Below, piece by piece: positions 1-11,480 of a stretch of DNA of 64,000 nucleotides. Made by a program: the position numbers and the translations under genes. Location: contig NC_073696.1 in assembly GCF_029784165.1 (NCBI RefSeq), forward strand, positions 86,361,215 to 86,425,214, in the 5' to 3' direction. Within the stretch, counting starts at the first letter, position 1. The number at the start of each line of letters is the position of its first letter. This DNA comes from Wyeomyia smithii. Its lineage: Eukaryota; Arthropoda; Insecta; Diptera; Culicidae. Under the pieces are notes generated by a model that was not told the DNA's origin, made no database searches, and worked only from the letters and a program-made list of their open reading frames with translations.

Positions 1-226
1 TGCTGGCGGAATTCCGTCTGGTCCCGGACCTTTAGACGCATCCAGAGCTTTTAAAATATCTTCAATTTCGCGTGCGCTGACATGTTCAATATTGAAATAG
101 TTGGGAAACTCAGGAAAGTTGGTGAAGAATGTATAGTCACGATCAGATTCGGAGAAAGTTGTATAATTTTTTTGAAAAAAATCAGCAAATAGATCAGAGA
201 TGTATGCCGGGTTCTCTTCAACTTTG
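1..226 (-). pseudogene. LINE reverse transcriptase, N-terminal fragment
   Basis: Reading the minus strand from 226 down gives an open frame ending at the window edge with DASKGPGPDGIPPA. The K-x-PGPDGI motif is the hallmark entry of LINE reverse transcriptase domains. It is preceded by a stretch rich in F, Y and D (DLFADFFQKNYTTF) typical of the endonuclease-RT linker. This frame differs from that of the endonuclease, which stops at 227. The conserved linker segment with a WxxI-type motif usually found between them is not seen, so a small deletion plus frameshift probably joined the parts here. Catalytic RT motifs lie outside the window. Confidence 0.8.
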
Positions 227-1510
227 TCATGCAGTTGCATTTTTGAAGGAAAATGTGAACTCTTCAAACGCGTTACTAATGGCATCGTTTAATTCGCCGC
301 AAATGTTAAGATAAGTTGTTAAAGCATCACGATTTTTATGAGTTTTGTATTTTTTATGTGCTTTTTGTTTTTTGTTTTTTAAGTTTTTAATTTGCCTATT
401 GTACCAGACTGGGTATTTGGAATTGCCATGACGTCTTATTCTTTTCAATGGTATTTCGCTAATAAATAAATCAGATAATATGTTATAAAAATTTTCTATA
501 GCCGAATCGACGTTTCCGTCTTCAAACAATACATCTTGCCAGTTGATACTATTTAGTTTATGTTTTAATTCATCATAGTTTGCTGACTGAAAGTCAAAAA
601 CATCTTCGAATTCATATTCGTCAGGTCTTTTATTCACATGCACAAATAAAGTAAACTCTATAGCTGTATGATAAACTTCGCTCTTCCATAATGGTTGTAA
701 TGAATTCGTCACACAAAAGTCTTCACTAATGTTGGACATTAACAAATCTAGATAACAATTTTGTCCATTTTTCACATGATTTATTTGATTAAGACCAAGA
801 CTAGAGGTTTTATCAAAAAGAAGTTGCAGCGTTTCATTTTCGCCAATAATAGGAAGTAAAATGCTATGGTTATCGATGTCCGGAATAAAATCAATGTTGC
901 GTTGGTTGAAATCACCGTATATGTGGAGTTTTACTTCAGGTAACAGCTTAGATGCAATATTTTCAACAACATGAAGAAACTTTTCAAAGATTTCATTCCG
1001 CGCATTATTTGGAGGGAAATAGACAGAGACAAATACGTGTGTCTCTCCTGCTAGTTCTGCTTTCACCCAAACATGTTCGAACTCTTTAAACTGAATGGTG
1101 TCGATAAGCGCTGAATTAAAGTCTACTGACACCGCAATCAACACACCACCACCGGATTTCATTTCAGATAATTGATAGTTACGGTCATTTCTATAGACAT
1201 TATATCGGCAACCGAAGATTTCTTCGCTGCGAACACCCTCATCCCAGCTGGTTTCGGTTGCTAAAATAACAGAAAATGAACAGGATAGTACATTTTTTTG
1301 AATTTCGTTAATTTTGTGAGCGCCTCGCATGCGGTTAAAATTTTGGCAATATACAGAGATCTCGGTAGTGGTGGGGTGTTCGAGTGTAGAAGCTAAAGAA
1401 TGAGAGTCATTATTAACAGAAGTGTTTACCAGAGCGGAGCAGGTCGCGTCATTTCCTACATCTCTAGGTTGAACAAAATTATCACCAGCAACGGTCCTCT
1501 GATGAGTGAG
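227..1510 (-). CDS. LINE ORF2 endonuclease domain (APE/exo-endo-phosphatase)
   Basis: This would nick target DNA to prime reverse transcription. The domain begins at ISVYCQNFNRMRG (about 1366-1328), continues with the magnesium-binding glutamate in ILATETSWDEG, then GGGVLIAV, then YGDFNQ holding the catalytic Asp and Asn. Where many families have SDH near the C-terminus, this protein has YHTAIEF, keeping the histidine. The first internal Met is at 1330, but the frame is open upstream to 1510, directly following the ORF1 stop at 1513-1511 in the same frame. About 60 codons rich in N, S and T link them. The ORF ends at 229-227 with TGA, just before the frame-shifted RT. The endonuclease itself has no internal stop, suggesting a fairly young copy. 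Confidence 0.85.
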   Translation of the reverse strand, partial: LTHQRTVAGDNFVQPRDVGNDATCSALVNTSVNNDSHSLASTLEHPTTTEISVYCQNFNRMRGAHKINEIQKNVLSCSFSVILATETSWDEGVRSEEIFGCRYNVYRNDRNYQLSEMKSGGGVLIAVSVDFNSALIDTIQFKEFEHVWVKAELAGETHVFVSVYFPPNNARNEIFEKFLHVVENIASKLLPEVKLHIYGDFNQRNIDFIPDIDNHSILLPIIGENETLQLLFDKTSSLGLNQINHVKNGQNCYLDLLMSNISEDFCVTNSLQPLWKSEVYHTAIEFTLFVHVNKRPDEYEFEDVFDFQSANYDELKHKLNSINWQDVLFEDGNVDSAIENFYNILSDLFISEIPLKRIRRHGNSKYPVWYNRQIKNLKNKKQKAHKKYKTHKNRDALTTYLNICGELNDAISNAFEEFTFSFKNATA

Positions 1511-2866
1511 TCAATTGCGTTGAAGACACGAGTGCCTAGATGAGCACGCAATGCATTGTGAAGTAGGAAGGTGTGCAGGATCGCTGATCATCTGGGGTTG
1601 AGAAAGTGAAAACTCGTCGTTCGCCGGGTATGGGTTAAGAGTTTCGCCTCTTTGAAATTGAATCGTAGGAATGAAGTTAGATTGAGGTCTGGAGAATCGG
1701 TCTTTCGCTGCTGCAAGAAGCACTCTGTCAGGTGGTAACAGTTGATTTGCATGGAAACGATTAGAGTTGGTGTGTTGTTGATTATTGTAGGAGTTGGTGA
1801 CGTTATTCTGTTGCCTGTTGGCCATGTTATAGTTGGGGCTATTGTTATTATTCCAAAAACTGTTGTTGACGTGACGGTTGTGGTTGGTATATCTACGGTT
1901 ACTATTGGTGTTGAAGTTGTAGTTGTTTCGATTGGTACTTTGATGGTTATTATCGAGATTTCTGTTAAAGTTGAGGTTGCGATTCTGGTTCTGATTGTTG
2001 AAGTAGTTCTTATTGTTGCGGTTGTTGTTGGAATTGTTATTATTATTGTAGTAATTGCTGTTGTAGTTATTTCTATTGTTATTGACAGAGTTGTTGTTAT
2101 TATCGTTGTTGTTGTTGTGAATGATATGGTTATGCCTAGGGTTGTTTTTTCTGTTGTAATTATTTCGTCTTCTGGCCCTCCGTTTTCTTGCTTTGTCAGC
2201 TTGTTTTTGCTGCTGCATAATACGGTGTAATTTTGTATCGTACGCTGTCCAGTCCTGTTTCCAAACTTTTCTCGAGCCAAGGAAACGCCATCCACTGTTT
2301 GGAAGATCATTTGAAGGCTGGCCGGCCATAGTTATTTCCTCTGCCACACTTGGATAGCCAATGCTGTTTTCGATGGGCATCATTCTTGGCGTGTACTCAG
2401 AAATTCTGCTGCCAATTATTCGAAATTCTTCCAAGATTTCAGGAACACTACATTGAGTCTTAGAAGTGGCCACATCGATCAAATTTTCATTAACAGCTTC
2501 AAGCTGTTCGTCGACTTTATTAGTTATTTCATCAATATGACTGGTCAGCTTATTTGTAATCGAGTTACTAAGTATCCCAAGCGACTCAGTCATGTTAACT
2601 TTAGCGGAAGTTATAGCATCGTCGAAAAGTGTCGTCACGTGGTTATTGATTTGTCTCACTACTTTTGTAGGAGAGTTCACTTTTTTAACAGACGAAAGCT
2701 CCTGTTTTAGTTCATCGAATAGAGTTTCTTGTCGTTCGAGTGCCTCTTGAACGATTCCAATTTTCTGCAATGTCGACGTCGATTTGTGTATTGCTTCGCT
2801 ATGCTTTTTCACTAAGTCAGCAAGAAGAGCCTGCTGGTGTACCAGGTGACGAAAATTTAATTCCAT
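1511..2866 (-). CDS. LINE ORF1 protein (coiled-coil, Asn-rich RNA-binding)
   Basis: A 451-residue protein that would bind element RNA and act as nucleic-acid chaperone. Residues 1-160 are heptad-rich and likely coiled-coil. Around 190-210 there is the signature GWRFLG followed by WKQDWTAYDTK, shared with the ORF1 at the right end of the window (63840-63930). Next comes a strongly basic patch (KARKRRARRRNNYNRK, about 225-240) and a 130-residue low-complexity asparagine tract, then a short Cys-containing C-terminus (CIACSSRHSC). No classical CCHC knuckle series is evident. The start ATG at 2866-2864 begins the coiled-coil. It ends with TGA at 1513-1511, in frame with ORF2. Confidence 0.8.
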   Translation of the reverse strand: MELNFRHLVHQQALLADLVKKHSEAIHKSTSTLQKIGIVQEALERQETLFDELKQELSSVKKVNSPTKVVRQINNHVTTLFDDAITSAKVNMTESLGILSNSITNKLTSHIDEITNKVDEQLEAVNENLIDVATSKTQCSVPEILEEFRIIGSRISEYTPRMMPIENSIGYPSVAEEITMAGQPSNDLPNSGWRFLGSRKVWKQDWTAYDTKLHRIMQQQKQADKARKRRARRRNNYNRKNNPRHNHIIHNNNNDNNNNSVNNNRNNYNSNYYNNNNNSNNNRNNKNYFNNQNQNRNLNFNRNLDNNHQSTNRNNYNFNTNSNRRYTNHNRHVNNSFWNNNNSPNYNMANRQQNNVTNSYNNQQHTNSNRFHANQLLPPDRVLLAAAKDRFSRPQSNFIPTIQFQRGETLNPYPANDEFSLSQPQMISDPAHLPTSQCIACSSRHSCLQRN

Positions 2867-3318
2867 CGCGATTCGCTCCTGGCAATCATTGCAGTTGAAG
2901 CCATCACCACGCTGTCATATGCTAGTGACCTTTCAGGTAATAATTCAAATTCAAACGGCAAATAAGCAAACAGCGTGATTGATGCGAAAAGTTACCCTGT
3001 TGTAATTAGGGTAGTCATACTCCTGAGAAGACTACCTACACCAATCAATGTTGCAGTTAATGTCCGTTTTGAGTAACTATGACTCGATTAAGATGCTGTT
3101 TAAGAAGGTATGAAATTTATTCATGAAATTTTTATAAATTTGAAACTCAGCCATGATTTTGAATAATAATGCTACCAAATTCTTGAGCAATTAATATTAA
3201 CTCAAACGGAACCCAAATTATCTAGTTCATAAGTTTGACAGAATTGATGTTGTCAGAGGGGGAGTTGCAACAATTATCTACTGTAAAATAAAACATCTAG
3301 TCACAACTTTAAACGAAA
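2867..3318. other. LINE 5' flank, no gene seen
   Basis: AT-rich sequence between the LINE ORF1 start and the CTGT tract. It may contain the LINE 5' UTR and its insertion boundary, but I see no terminal motif or duplication that fixes it. Confidence 0.4.
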
Positions 3319-4641
<1,323 letters not shown>

Positions 4642-7236
4642 CCATAAAACAATAAGCTCACTTTAGAACCAGTAGGAAAGCTCTTCAAAGTTTCATTTGA
4701 TTCAATTTTTTATTGTTTGACAAGAAAGTTTTGATTGTTTCAGGATTACATTCCCTTAACTGCGAATGCAATCACAAACCATTAATGTAATGAAGTTTAC
4801 AAATCTAGAGAATCATTTCAAAAGGTTCTATCTGCTTCGATTGATTTTTTGATCGATGACTTTTATTCAATCACCACAGCTCATTAAACACCTTTTATGA
4901 CACGTTATTTGTACAAGTCAATAGCGGAGGGATCACTCTTGCCTTCTGAACAAAAACCACGCTTGGGAGAGTCACTAAAGCTGAACCATTACCAAAATGA
5001 AAAGACGCTCCGGAAAAACGATAAAAGCAGATAGGACCTTTTGAAATGTTTATCTAGGAATATATTAATATATATTAGTGTTGTAATGTCACCATTTGTG
5101 ACAGAAACATACAACACAAAGTCTTCATGAATTTTAAAAACTAACCGTTACAAACATTCCCTCTTCTAAGAAAAAATTTAAAAACTGACTGTCAACGGCC
5201 TGATACTTTCAGTTTTTTATCAAAGCGCTTTGTATTTATTCCCAGTTTTCTTCGAGTTCAATATTTCTCCCTGATTGTTAGAAAAAAACGGTTTGTATTT
5301 TATGTTAACATACTGTTAAGCAGAGTTCTTTATTTCGAAGCATGTTTCTAAGTTTTTGAGTTTCTGAGTCTTGGTACTATAATTAATCCGGTCTTTTTTC
5401 TTTACTGCTTTTTTTTTCGAATTTCAATTTTATTAGCATGTTTTGTGAGGAAACCACGCGTTTATTGTATAACTGGATTGAAATGTATTTTTGTTTTTTA
5501 TTTGCTCTGATGATTTTGCGATTCGTGAATGTCATAGAACGGATGCCGTTGGCGACACCGATAGAGATCTGGGCAGGACACGATAATGACAGGACACCAT
5601 CCGGTCTGCTCATATTTTGTTTTATGTATTTTGCAGTGAATCTTTCTACGTTCAGTGCTCGACGATTGTGTATAATTTAATCATTCATCATTGAGTTGTT
5701 GCATCAATACTCTTCAAAACCATTGAAATGTGAATGACACTTTTTTTCGCACCAACATCGTTGGTCGTTCACCAGCACGGGCGTCGCAAAAATCCCTGAA
5801 TCATAATTTTGCCAAATAAGGCTCAAAGGCACACTATATTCTCTTTAAATATTAATTATGCTCAAAAGTGCTTTCAGTTTCATTGCGCGACAAAAAAGTT
5901 TCGTATACAACTGCCTCTATATACACGTTTGTACTTCAGCGAAAGCACATACATACTTTTGAAGCTTGAAAGCAAATCCCTCTGGAATTCTACTGTACTG
6001 CAGCATAGCTGCGCTCACTTCGTTTTGCACTCAAAACTTACTAACTTTGGTAAGTGTAGTGTGGCATTGCCAGGAAAACTTTTCCCGCCGGCTGGTGGAT
6101 GGTACATTTCAAGACGAATAACGTTTCGTTTACTATCGACCCTCCGGCAGCAATCTCTTAGCTCCTTCTACACACTGAAGCCTCCCTGTTTTACGGACAA
6201 TCCCAGATGCTAAATTTTCTTTAGCCCCCTGAAAACTATATGGCACTGAGGCAGACTAGTTTCCAGCTGCGAGTGAAGCGCTTTGTGAAAATATGTTGAA
6301 TTCATTCGTTGGAAGTGGTACCGAAGGTATGCTGAAAAGAAACGAGCATGTGAATAATTTATTACGTAATCATGTGCACGGTGTCGTGCCAACTTATGGT
6401 CGGACCAATGTGTCGGCTGGGGAATTCACAATATGCCGTTGTCCATTTTGGGAGGGATCAGAGGTTGCTCACTTGTAGTGTTACTGTACCGTTCTGTACT
6501 GACGCCGCGGGGAAGGTTTACTACGCTGACTAGCTAGGCACGTGGCGGTAATTTATCTCTTCAAAAGTTATGTTTTATCCACAATGCCACGCACAGGAAA
6601 TTTCTGGGCAACTACCCAGCATGTGAATTAAATATGTGAATCCCAGAAATGATTTCACCTCGAAAAATTATAATTGAAAGCATATTTAGAGCCTATTAAA
6701 GCCATCGCTTGAAAATCTATAAAATTTGGGGATTTTAAATAAGTTTTGCAATCAGAGTACAATTTTCTAGGCTGAGGAATATTGATCTGCTTGTAATAAA
6801 GGTTTTTATCAAAATTCACATTTGATCCAAGGATCTGATTTTATCATGATCGAAAAGATTAAAAGGTATCCACCATAAACCATTGTGGTGTAAGTTTGCA
6901 GAGCCAAGTCATTCACCGCAATAAGTTCTGCTTTTTATAATCCCTTTTCAATTAAATTGGTGTGCAGGTTGTACTTGTGAAGCTGAAGACTATTTGCCAG
7001 TATTAGGGGGCTGCATCAACTGGAGCAGCAATCAAGTTTTTGTTAAATTTATTACACCTTTATAGCCATCCAATATGGATACTGCAGTCTATATCACGAA
7101 CTCTCGTAACCACAAGAGACGAAATATTATTCCTTTCTCAATTTGTTCACAGCCGTTGTAAAATCACTCGTTAAATCGAAGAAAAATCACACACCGTCGT
7201 ATATGTTGCACATGTTAGGCCTGAAACATGCTGAAT
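4642..7236. other. Intergenic, no supported gene
   Basis: Unique-looking AT-rich DNA. Short open frames at 5383-5680, 5809-6213 and 6210-6478 overlap on both strands with no recognisable motif or splice context. I see no transposon termini here. Confidence 0.5.
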
Positions 7237-7344
7237 GCCAACGCGAGCGATCAGGCAAGATTCTTGCCGTAGGTTGATGAACAGCCATAAGTAGAGCTGT
7301 TCATTAACCTACGGGAAGATTCTCGCCCGATCGTTCGCGTTGGC
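7237..7344. repeat. 49-bp imperfect inverted repeat (foldback junction)
   Basis: Positions 7237-7285 and 7296-7344 are reverse complements with about 6 mismatches, separated by a 10-nt spacer. The right arm is the continuation of the gag-like ORF on the minus strand; the left arm is the same sequence turned round. This looks like a hairpin or template-switch junction at the broken end of the LINE fragment rather than a terminator. Confidence 0.85.
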
Positions 7345-7688
7345 TGTGGCACTGGTGTTTGGGGACACCAAGTCATCCGACCGCTGTCGCTTGATGGCGA
7401 CTTGATTTTTTTGAGCAGCTGCTCTGGAAGAAGGGTCAGCTTCCTGGCTTCTTCGTACGAGAGACCGGAGCGCAGATTTTTGCTCACTCGCCGTCTTTGC
7501 GCATTAGAAAGTCGCTTGAAAAGGAGTGCCGACGATTTGGGTTTCCCTTCGTCTTCGGGCCTTGTCTCTGGACCGGGAAGTAAGTTAATTTGACTCTCGT
7601 CATTCCTTTGTGGAGAACGTAGGATTAAGGATGAAGCAGAGGGTCCCCCGTCCAGCGATTCGCTGTCGAGGTTGAAATCCCCCTTCAT
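7251..7688 (-). pseudogene. LINE ORF1 (gag-like) N-terminal fragment
   Basis: The 145-residue minus-strand frame starts MKGDFNLDSESLDGG and contains a basic segment, LSNAQRRRVSKNLRSG, followed by LSYEEARKLTL. A 'LS-A-QRRR ... G-s-EEA' block of this kind is recalled from ORF1 proteins of mosquito R1/LOA-like non-LTR elements, where it lies N-terminal to the zinc knuckles. Here the frame is open only from the ATG at 7688 to the foldback at 7344; the last ~30 residues are read through the inverted repeat and are not original. No zinc knuckle or ORF2 follows. Upstream DNA (7689-7843, resuming after the hAT insertion at 9050) is probably the 5' leader of the same element. Confidence 0.6.
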
Positions 7689-7843
7689 ACTCCATCTCCT
7701 TAGTTCCGCTCGGTGCTCTCCGTTAAGTCCATGGGTACCGGCAAAGGAAGGCTGCCGGTGGCCGAATTTTGTGAAGTTTTGTCGTTCATAAAATTTCCAC
7801 GAGTCGCTTAATAAGGGTTCACTGCATCAGCGACCCGCGTGAT

Positions 7844-9041
7844 TAGGGTTTGCAATATTCCCGGGATTCGATTTCCCGGGAAACGGGAGTGAAAAATCGC
7901 ATTTCCCGGGAATTCCCGGGAACCTGGAAAGGACATTTTTTCAGCAAAATAAGGTTTTAAATTAAGTTCATCAGTAAAAGATAACAAAAAATTGTTCAAA
8001 ATTTCATTTTCAATTCGCATGAAAAACAAAAAAAAAACAAATGAAATTCAAAAAATTCGTGATCGATTTTTGTAGCATATGTTGCAGAAGAGGAGCATTA
8101 ACGGTCTTGATGTCGTCAAACAATCGCTTCAAATCCGCTGACAATTTTCCGTTAAGCTCAAAAATATTTCCTTTTGTGAAACTTTGCTCAAGTCTGCTGA
8201 ATCACCGCTGATGTTCGATTCCTAGAATACTTTCAAATCACCGACTACAGCTTTTGCTACACTTGAATTGAAAACTTCCAATTCTTTCAGTTTGTTGAAA
8301 AGAAAACTGAGTGTTAAGCAGGTATTAGACGACGCAAATATTTGCTATTTTTGGTACGATTTTTATTTGCACAAAATAAAATTTGTATTGAAAAATAGCA
8401 AATATTTGCTTCGTCTAATACCTGCTTTAGACAGGCATTGAACGCGGAAAGTATTTGCTATATTTGGTACGGATTTTTTGGGCAAAATATTTTTACACTA
8501 CAGTAAATATTTACTGTTTACTTGAGCGGTAGCAAACCTATTCACTGTGTCTCAAATCTAGGTTTCATTGACATTTCAAACCCTTTTGGAGTTTATATCA
8601 TTATTGATTTGAACGTAAGATTCCGAGGAAGAATTTTGGTTAATTAACTACGTTATTTCGTTATTTCGCCGTTCGGTGGTTTTCTGTGACTGAGACAGAC
8701 CGGAAGGAAACGAGAGAATACAAAATAATCAGTTCAATACGACTCAAAATTAGTCAGTCTTAAAGCATTTGAATGCTTACTTATTAACATGCAAAGATGA
8801 TTTTTACGCTGAAATTCTATACTGACTTTGAGTTTTATTAAATGATTTATTTCAGGTCGCACTAGTTTGACGTATCTAATTTTATTGCAATATTGCATAA
8901 GAAACTATAGCGAATCTTACAAAATTTTTCGCGGAACTCGGGAATCCCGGGATCCCGGGAATCAATATTGCTGTTCCCGGGATCCGGGAATCCCGGGAAA
9001 AGCTAATTCCCGGGAAATCGTTCCCGGGATTGCAAACCCTA
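7844..9041. mobile_element. Non-autonomous hAT-type DNA transposon, 1.2 kb
   Basis: Inverted termini read TAGGGTTTGCAAT at the left and its complement at the right. They are flanked by an 8-bp duplication (CGCGTGAT at 7836-7843, CACGTGAT at 9042-9049; 7 of 8 match), as expected for hAT elements. Both subterminal regions carry clusters of the palindrome TTCCCGGGAA and variants: about four on the left, six or more on the right. No intact transposase is visible. A TTA-flanked MITE is nested at 8317-8426. The host sequence interrupted appears to be the 5' leader of the LINE fragment at 7251-7688. Confidence 0.85.
8317..8426. mobile_element. PIF/Harbinger-type MITE, 110 bp, nested in hAT element
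   Basis: An almost complete palindrome: the ~36-bp left arm starting AGCAGGTATTAGACGACG is repeated inverted at the right end. TTA trinucleotides lie directly outside both ends (8314-8316 and 8427-8429), matching the 3-bp target duplication of PIF/Harbinger elements. A diverged partial copy of the left arm seems to follow at about 8430-8500. Confidence 0.75.
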
Positions 9042-9377
9042 CACGTGATGCAGTAAGGGCTAATTACAGTGAAGGGTGCCCTGGTGCTCCACAGGCTCCG
9101 TTAGCGGCTGAGTATTTGTTAAACGACACCCCCCCCCCCTCCTCAACCCATTTCATTTATCGGCACGGGTCGCATAACACCTTAGCTTAGGGGTTTAACC
9201 ATTGGATTTTACGTAACAGTCACGGTTAAGAGCTGCTAGAACCATCCTCCTTTCCAGGGGTTTTGGACCCTCTGCTACAGTACTCAATAATTCAAGTCTA
9301 TTTGTAAAGGATAGACTAAACTAAGGAGAACTGTAACAGGCGGAGTTCAAAGATAATAAGATAATAAGGATTTTTTT
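9042..9377. other. Flank between hAT element and repeat X
   Basis: Likely remainder of the LINE 5' leader interrupted by the hAT element, with a 13-nt C run near 9130. No coding sequence supported. Confidence 0.35.
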
Positions 9378-11480
9378 TGACGTAGGACTACGTCTTTATT
9401 TTCCATACTAGATTACATTTTGTGAAATTGAAAATGAAACTGGCAAATGTTGCGTCAGATTTCTAACGATTATAGCAAGCGAACGACTTAATGCATCTTA
9501 GTCATTTATATGTCGGTGGATAGATAAAATGTGTAACAATTGTTTGATATAATGTTTAACATTGTTGCTTTACTGCTTAATGGTGAAAAAAGGTGAAAAG
9601 TTCCAAGGTCAAGCTTTCCCATACATTTCCCTCGCTATTGGCTTGCTTCCCGAGCACGGACAATTATAACATGGACGGAATAAATTCCACTGCCTGCATA
9701 TTTTGACTCAACAAAATGTTTTGTTCCGTTTGTCTTTGACGAAACTGCGTGGTCACGCCCTCTTAGCAAAAATGTACGCTAAAGTCGATACAAAAGACTG
9801 CGTGTAGAAAATTCAGCTTCAGCCTAGTTTGTCACACGATAGCGAGTGGAGTATAGCTGTTAGAGGTACGCGACATTAAGAAACGAGAGCTGCATACGGG
9901 TCAACTTTCAGGCAGTGCGTAGCATGTTACCTTTATTTTTCATGCGGCAGCAACAGTTACCATCGTACGCTGCAGGATATTTTGCTGGCACAGCTATTGG
10001 AGGGCACAGCGGAGTGCAAATTTTATGCGCGGCCAACAAAATATTCAATACTACCGGTGCACAGTGGTCGGAAAAGACAATTTGACGAACTTAATTCATT
10101 TGTGCTTAAACGATTGATGTTAGCCAAAGACAATGTTCAGAAGAATTGTTCACAAAAATATAAAGGAAATGTTGATAAGAAAATTTTTTGATCATGGCCT
10201 ACTAACATACAAATAAAAAAATTTACTTTTGATACAGCGAAGATACATAAATAGTTCCTTCAACAAAGTTGTAGAACTTTTTAAAATATGGAACTTTGCC
10301 AAAGATATTTAATTTCTATGACAAACCGGTGCACATCATCAAATTCTTTTTTTAAAGCTTAGGCCTTGTACTATAAGCTAGTTAAACTTTGCATTTTACT
10401 CACGTTGAATGATCGATGGATGCACCTATCAACAACTAAATATACCCAAGAAGTTTTCTCACTAATTTTGAAAGTATTGCGAGTTATCTGTTTCATAAAT
10501 TCACAAATTATCGTTCATTAATCAGGTAGTTGGTGCATTTTTGTATACAATACCTCAGAAACATACATACCTGAAACATCACTCTACTCATTCATTTATA
10601 AATTGTCAAGTATCAAAGTTTAACTACTTATAGTACAAGGTCTAAGCTTTAAAATAATGTATTTGGTGATGTGCACCGGTCTGCCTCTTTCTCCCCTATA
10701 TGCATTTAAAACAGGGAAATTAATTAATGAAAAAACGCTCTAACTTAGCATAGAGCGATTGTAGCAACATGCTGTCTTCGAAAGAAACCTGTGTTTTTAT
10801 GTAATTTATATTTGTCCAGAACATTATGTTCTTGAAAAAACAATGTTTAAAAAGCTTTGCTAGAAAAACTAAATTCGAGGGGGTTGACAGCGACAATGCT
10901 TTGTATTTCAATAAATAGACGTCATATAAATTTAATATTTTCGGCATAGTTTCATATTTTGAAAAGTTCTACAACTTCATTGAAGAATCTATTTATATTT
11001 CTTCGCTGTATCAAAAGTTAAATTTTTTATTTCTATGATAGTAGGCCATGATCAAAAAAATTTCTTATCAACATTTCCCTCATATTTTCGTGAAAAATTC
11101 TTTTGAACATTGTCTTTGGCTAACATCAACCGTTTAAGCACAAATGAATTAAGTTCGTCAAATTGCCTTTTCCGACCACTGTGCGGTGGTGGTGCGATCA
11201 TCAGCGTTCTATAGCACACATTTCGAGCTGAAGATTATGAAATCGGTTCTTATTAGAACTATAAATGCTTGAAGATAAGGGTTATGAGAATTTTTAAAAC
11301 TACTACTAGTGTAAAATTTTCATGTATTCATGCATCGTTAGTTTTACAATAACGACCATCAAATATAAACGGTAGTGTTGCCTATGAACAGTTTATCGCA
11401 GCATATAATATATACATTTCGTCCTACGTCACCATTTCATACAACCCCTAGGGCTGTATACCTTGTAGTATTTCATGTAA
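9378..11480 (-). repeat. Repeat family X, copy 1 (split by Transib-like element)
   Basis: A ~0.95-kb dispersed repeat, identified by similarity to the tandem copies at 34446-36130 in the opposite orientation. One end reads TTTTTTTTGACGTAGGAC (an A-run on the other strand) and the other has GTCCTACGTCA followed by a shared ~45-bp extension toward 11475. The GACGTAGGAC motif is thus inverted near both ends. It encodes no recognisable protein. The 1,124-bp element at 10060-11183 sits inside it; copies at 34.7 and 35.45 kb provide the uninterrupted site. Confidence 0.75.
10060..11183. mobile_element. Transib-like non-autonomous foldback element
   Basis: Termini CACAGTGGTCGG and CCGACCACTGTG are perfect complements and continue as long inverted arms (about 10060-10400 against 10610-11183, the right arm holding a ~230-bp extra segment). 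A GC-rich 5-bp CGGTG flanks both ends (10055-10059 and 11184-11188); the empty site in the X copies has a single CGGTGG run. A CACWRTG terminus and 5-bp GC-rich duplication are features of Transib, the superfamily related to RAG1. The first seven bases equal the V(D)J heptamer consensus. No transposase is present, so family assignment is inference. Confidence 0.7.

Larger units (their letters stand above)
1..2866 (-). mobile_element. Non-LTR retrotransposon (LINE), truncated by window edge
   Basis: The minus strand carries, in order, a basic asparagine-rich ORF1 (2866-1511), an APE-type endonuclease (about 1366-227) and the beginning of a reverse transcriptase (226-1) that runs off the left edge. 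This order is the standard architecture of APE-bearing LINEs. The 5' leader probably lies within 2867-3250, but no boundary or target-site duplication can be seen because the 3' half is outside the window. A second member of the same ORF1 family begins at 63291 on the plus strand. Clade is uncertain; a Jockey/CR1-like element is plausible. Confidence 0.85.

Noticed and set aside
1588..2310. Thr/Ile-rich minus frame and Val/Ile-rich plus frame at 1742-2230
   Set aside because: Shadows of the asparagine tract of LINE ORF1 in other frames.
5383..6478. Several 60-134-codon frames on both strands
   Set aside because: Overlapping, unsupported by motifs or composition; expected by chance in AT-rich DNA.
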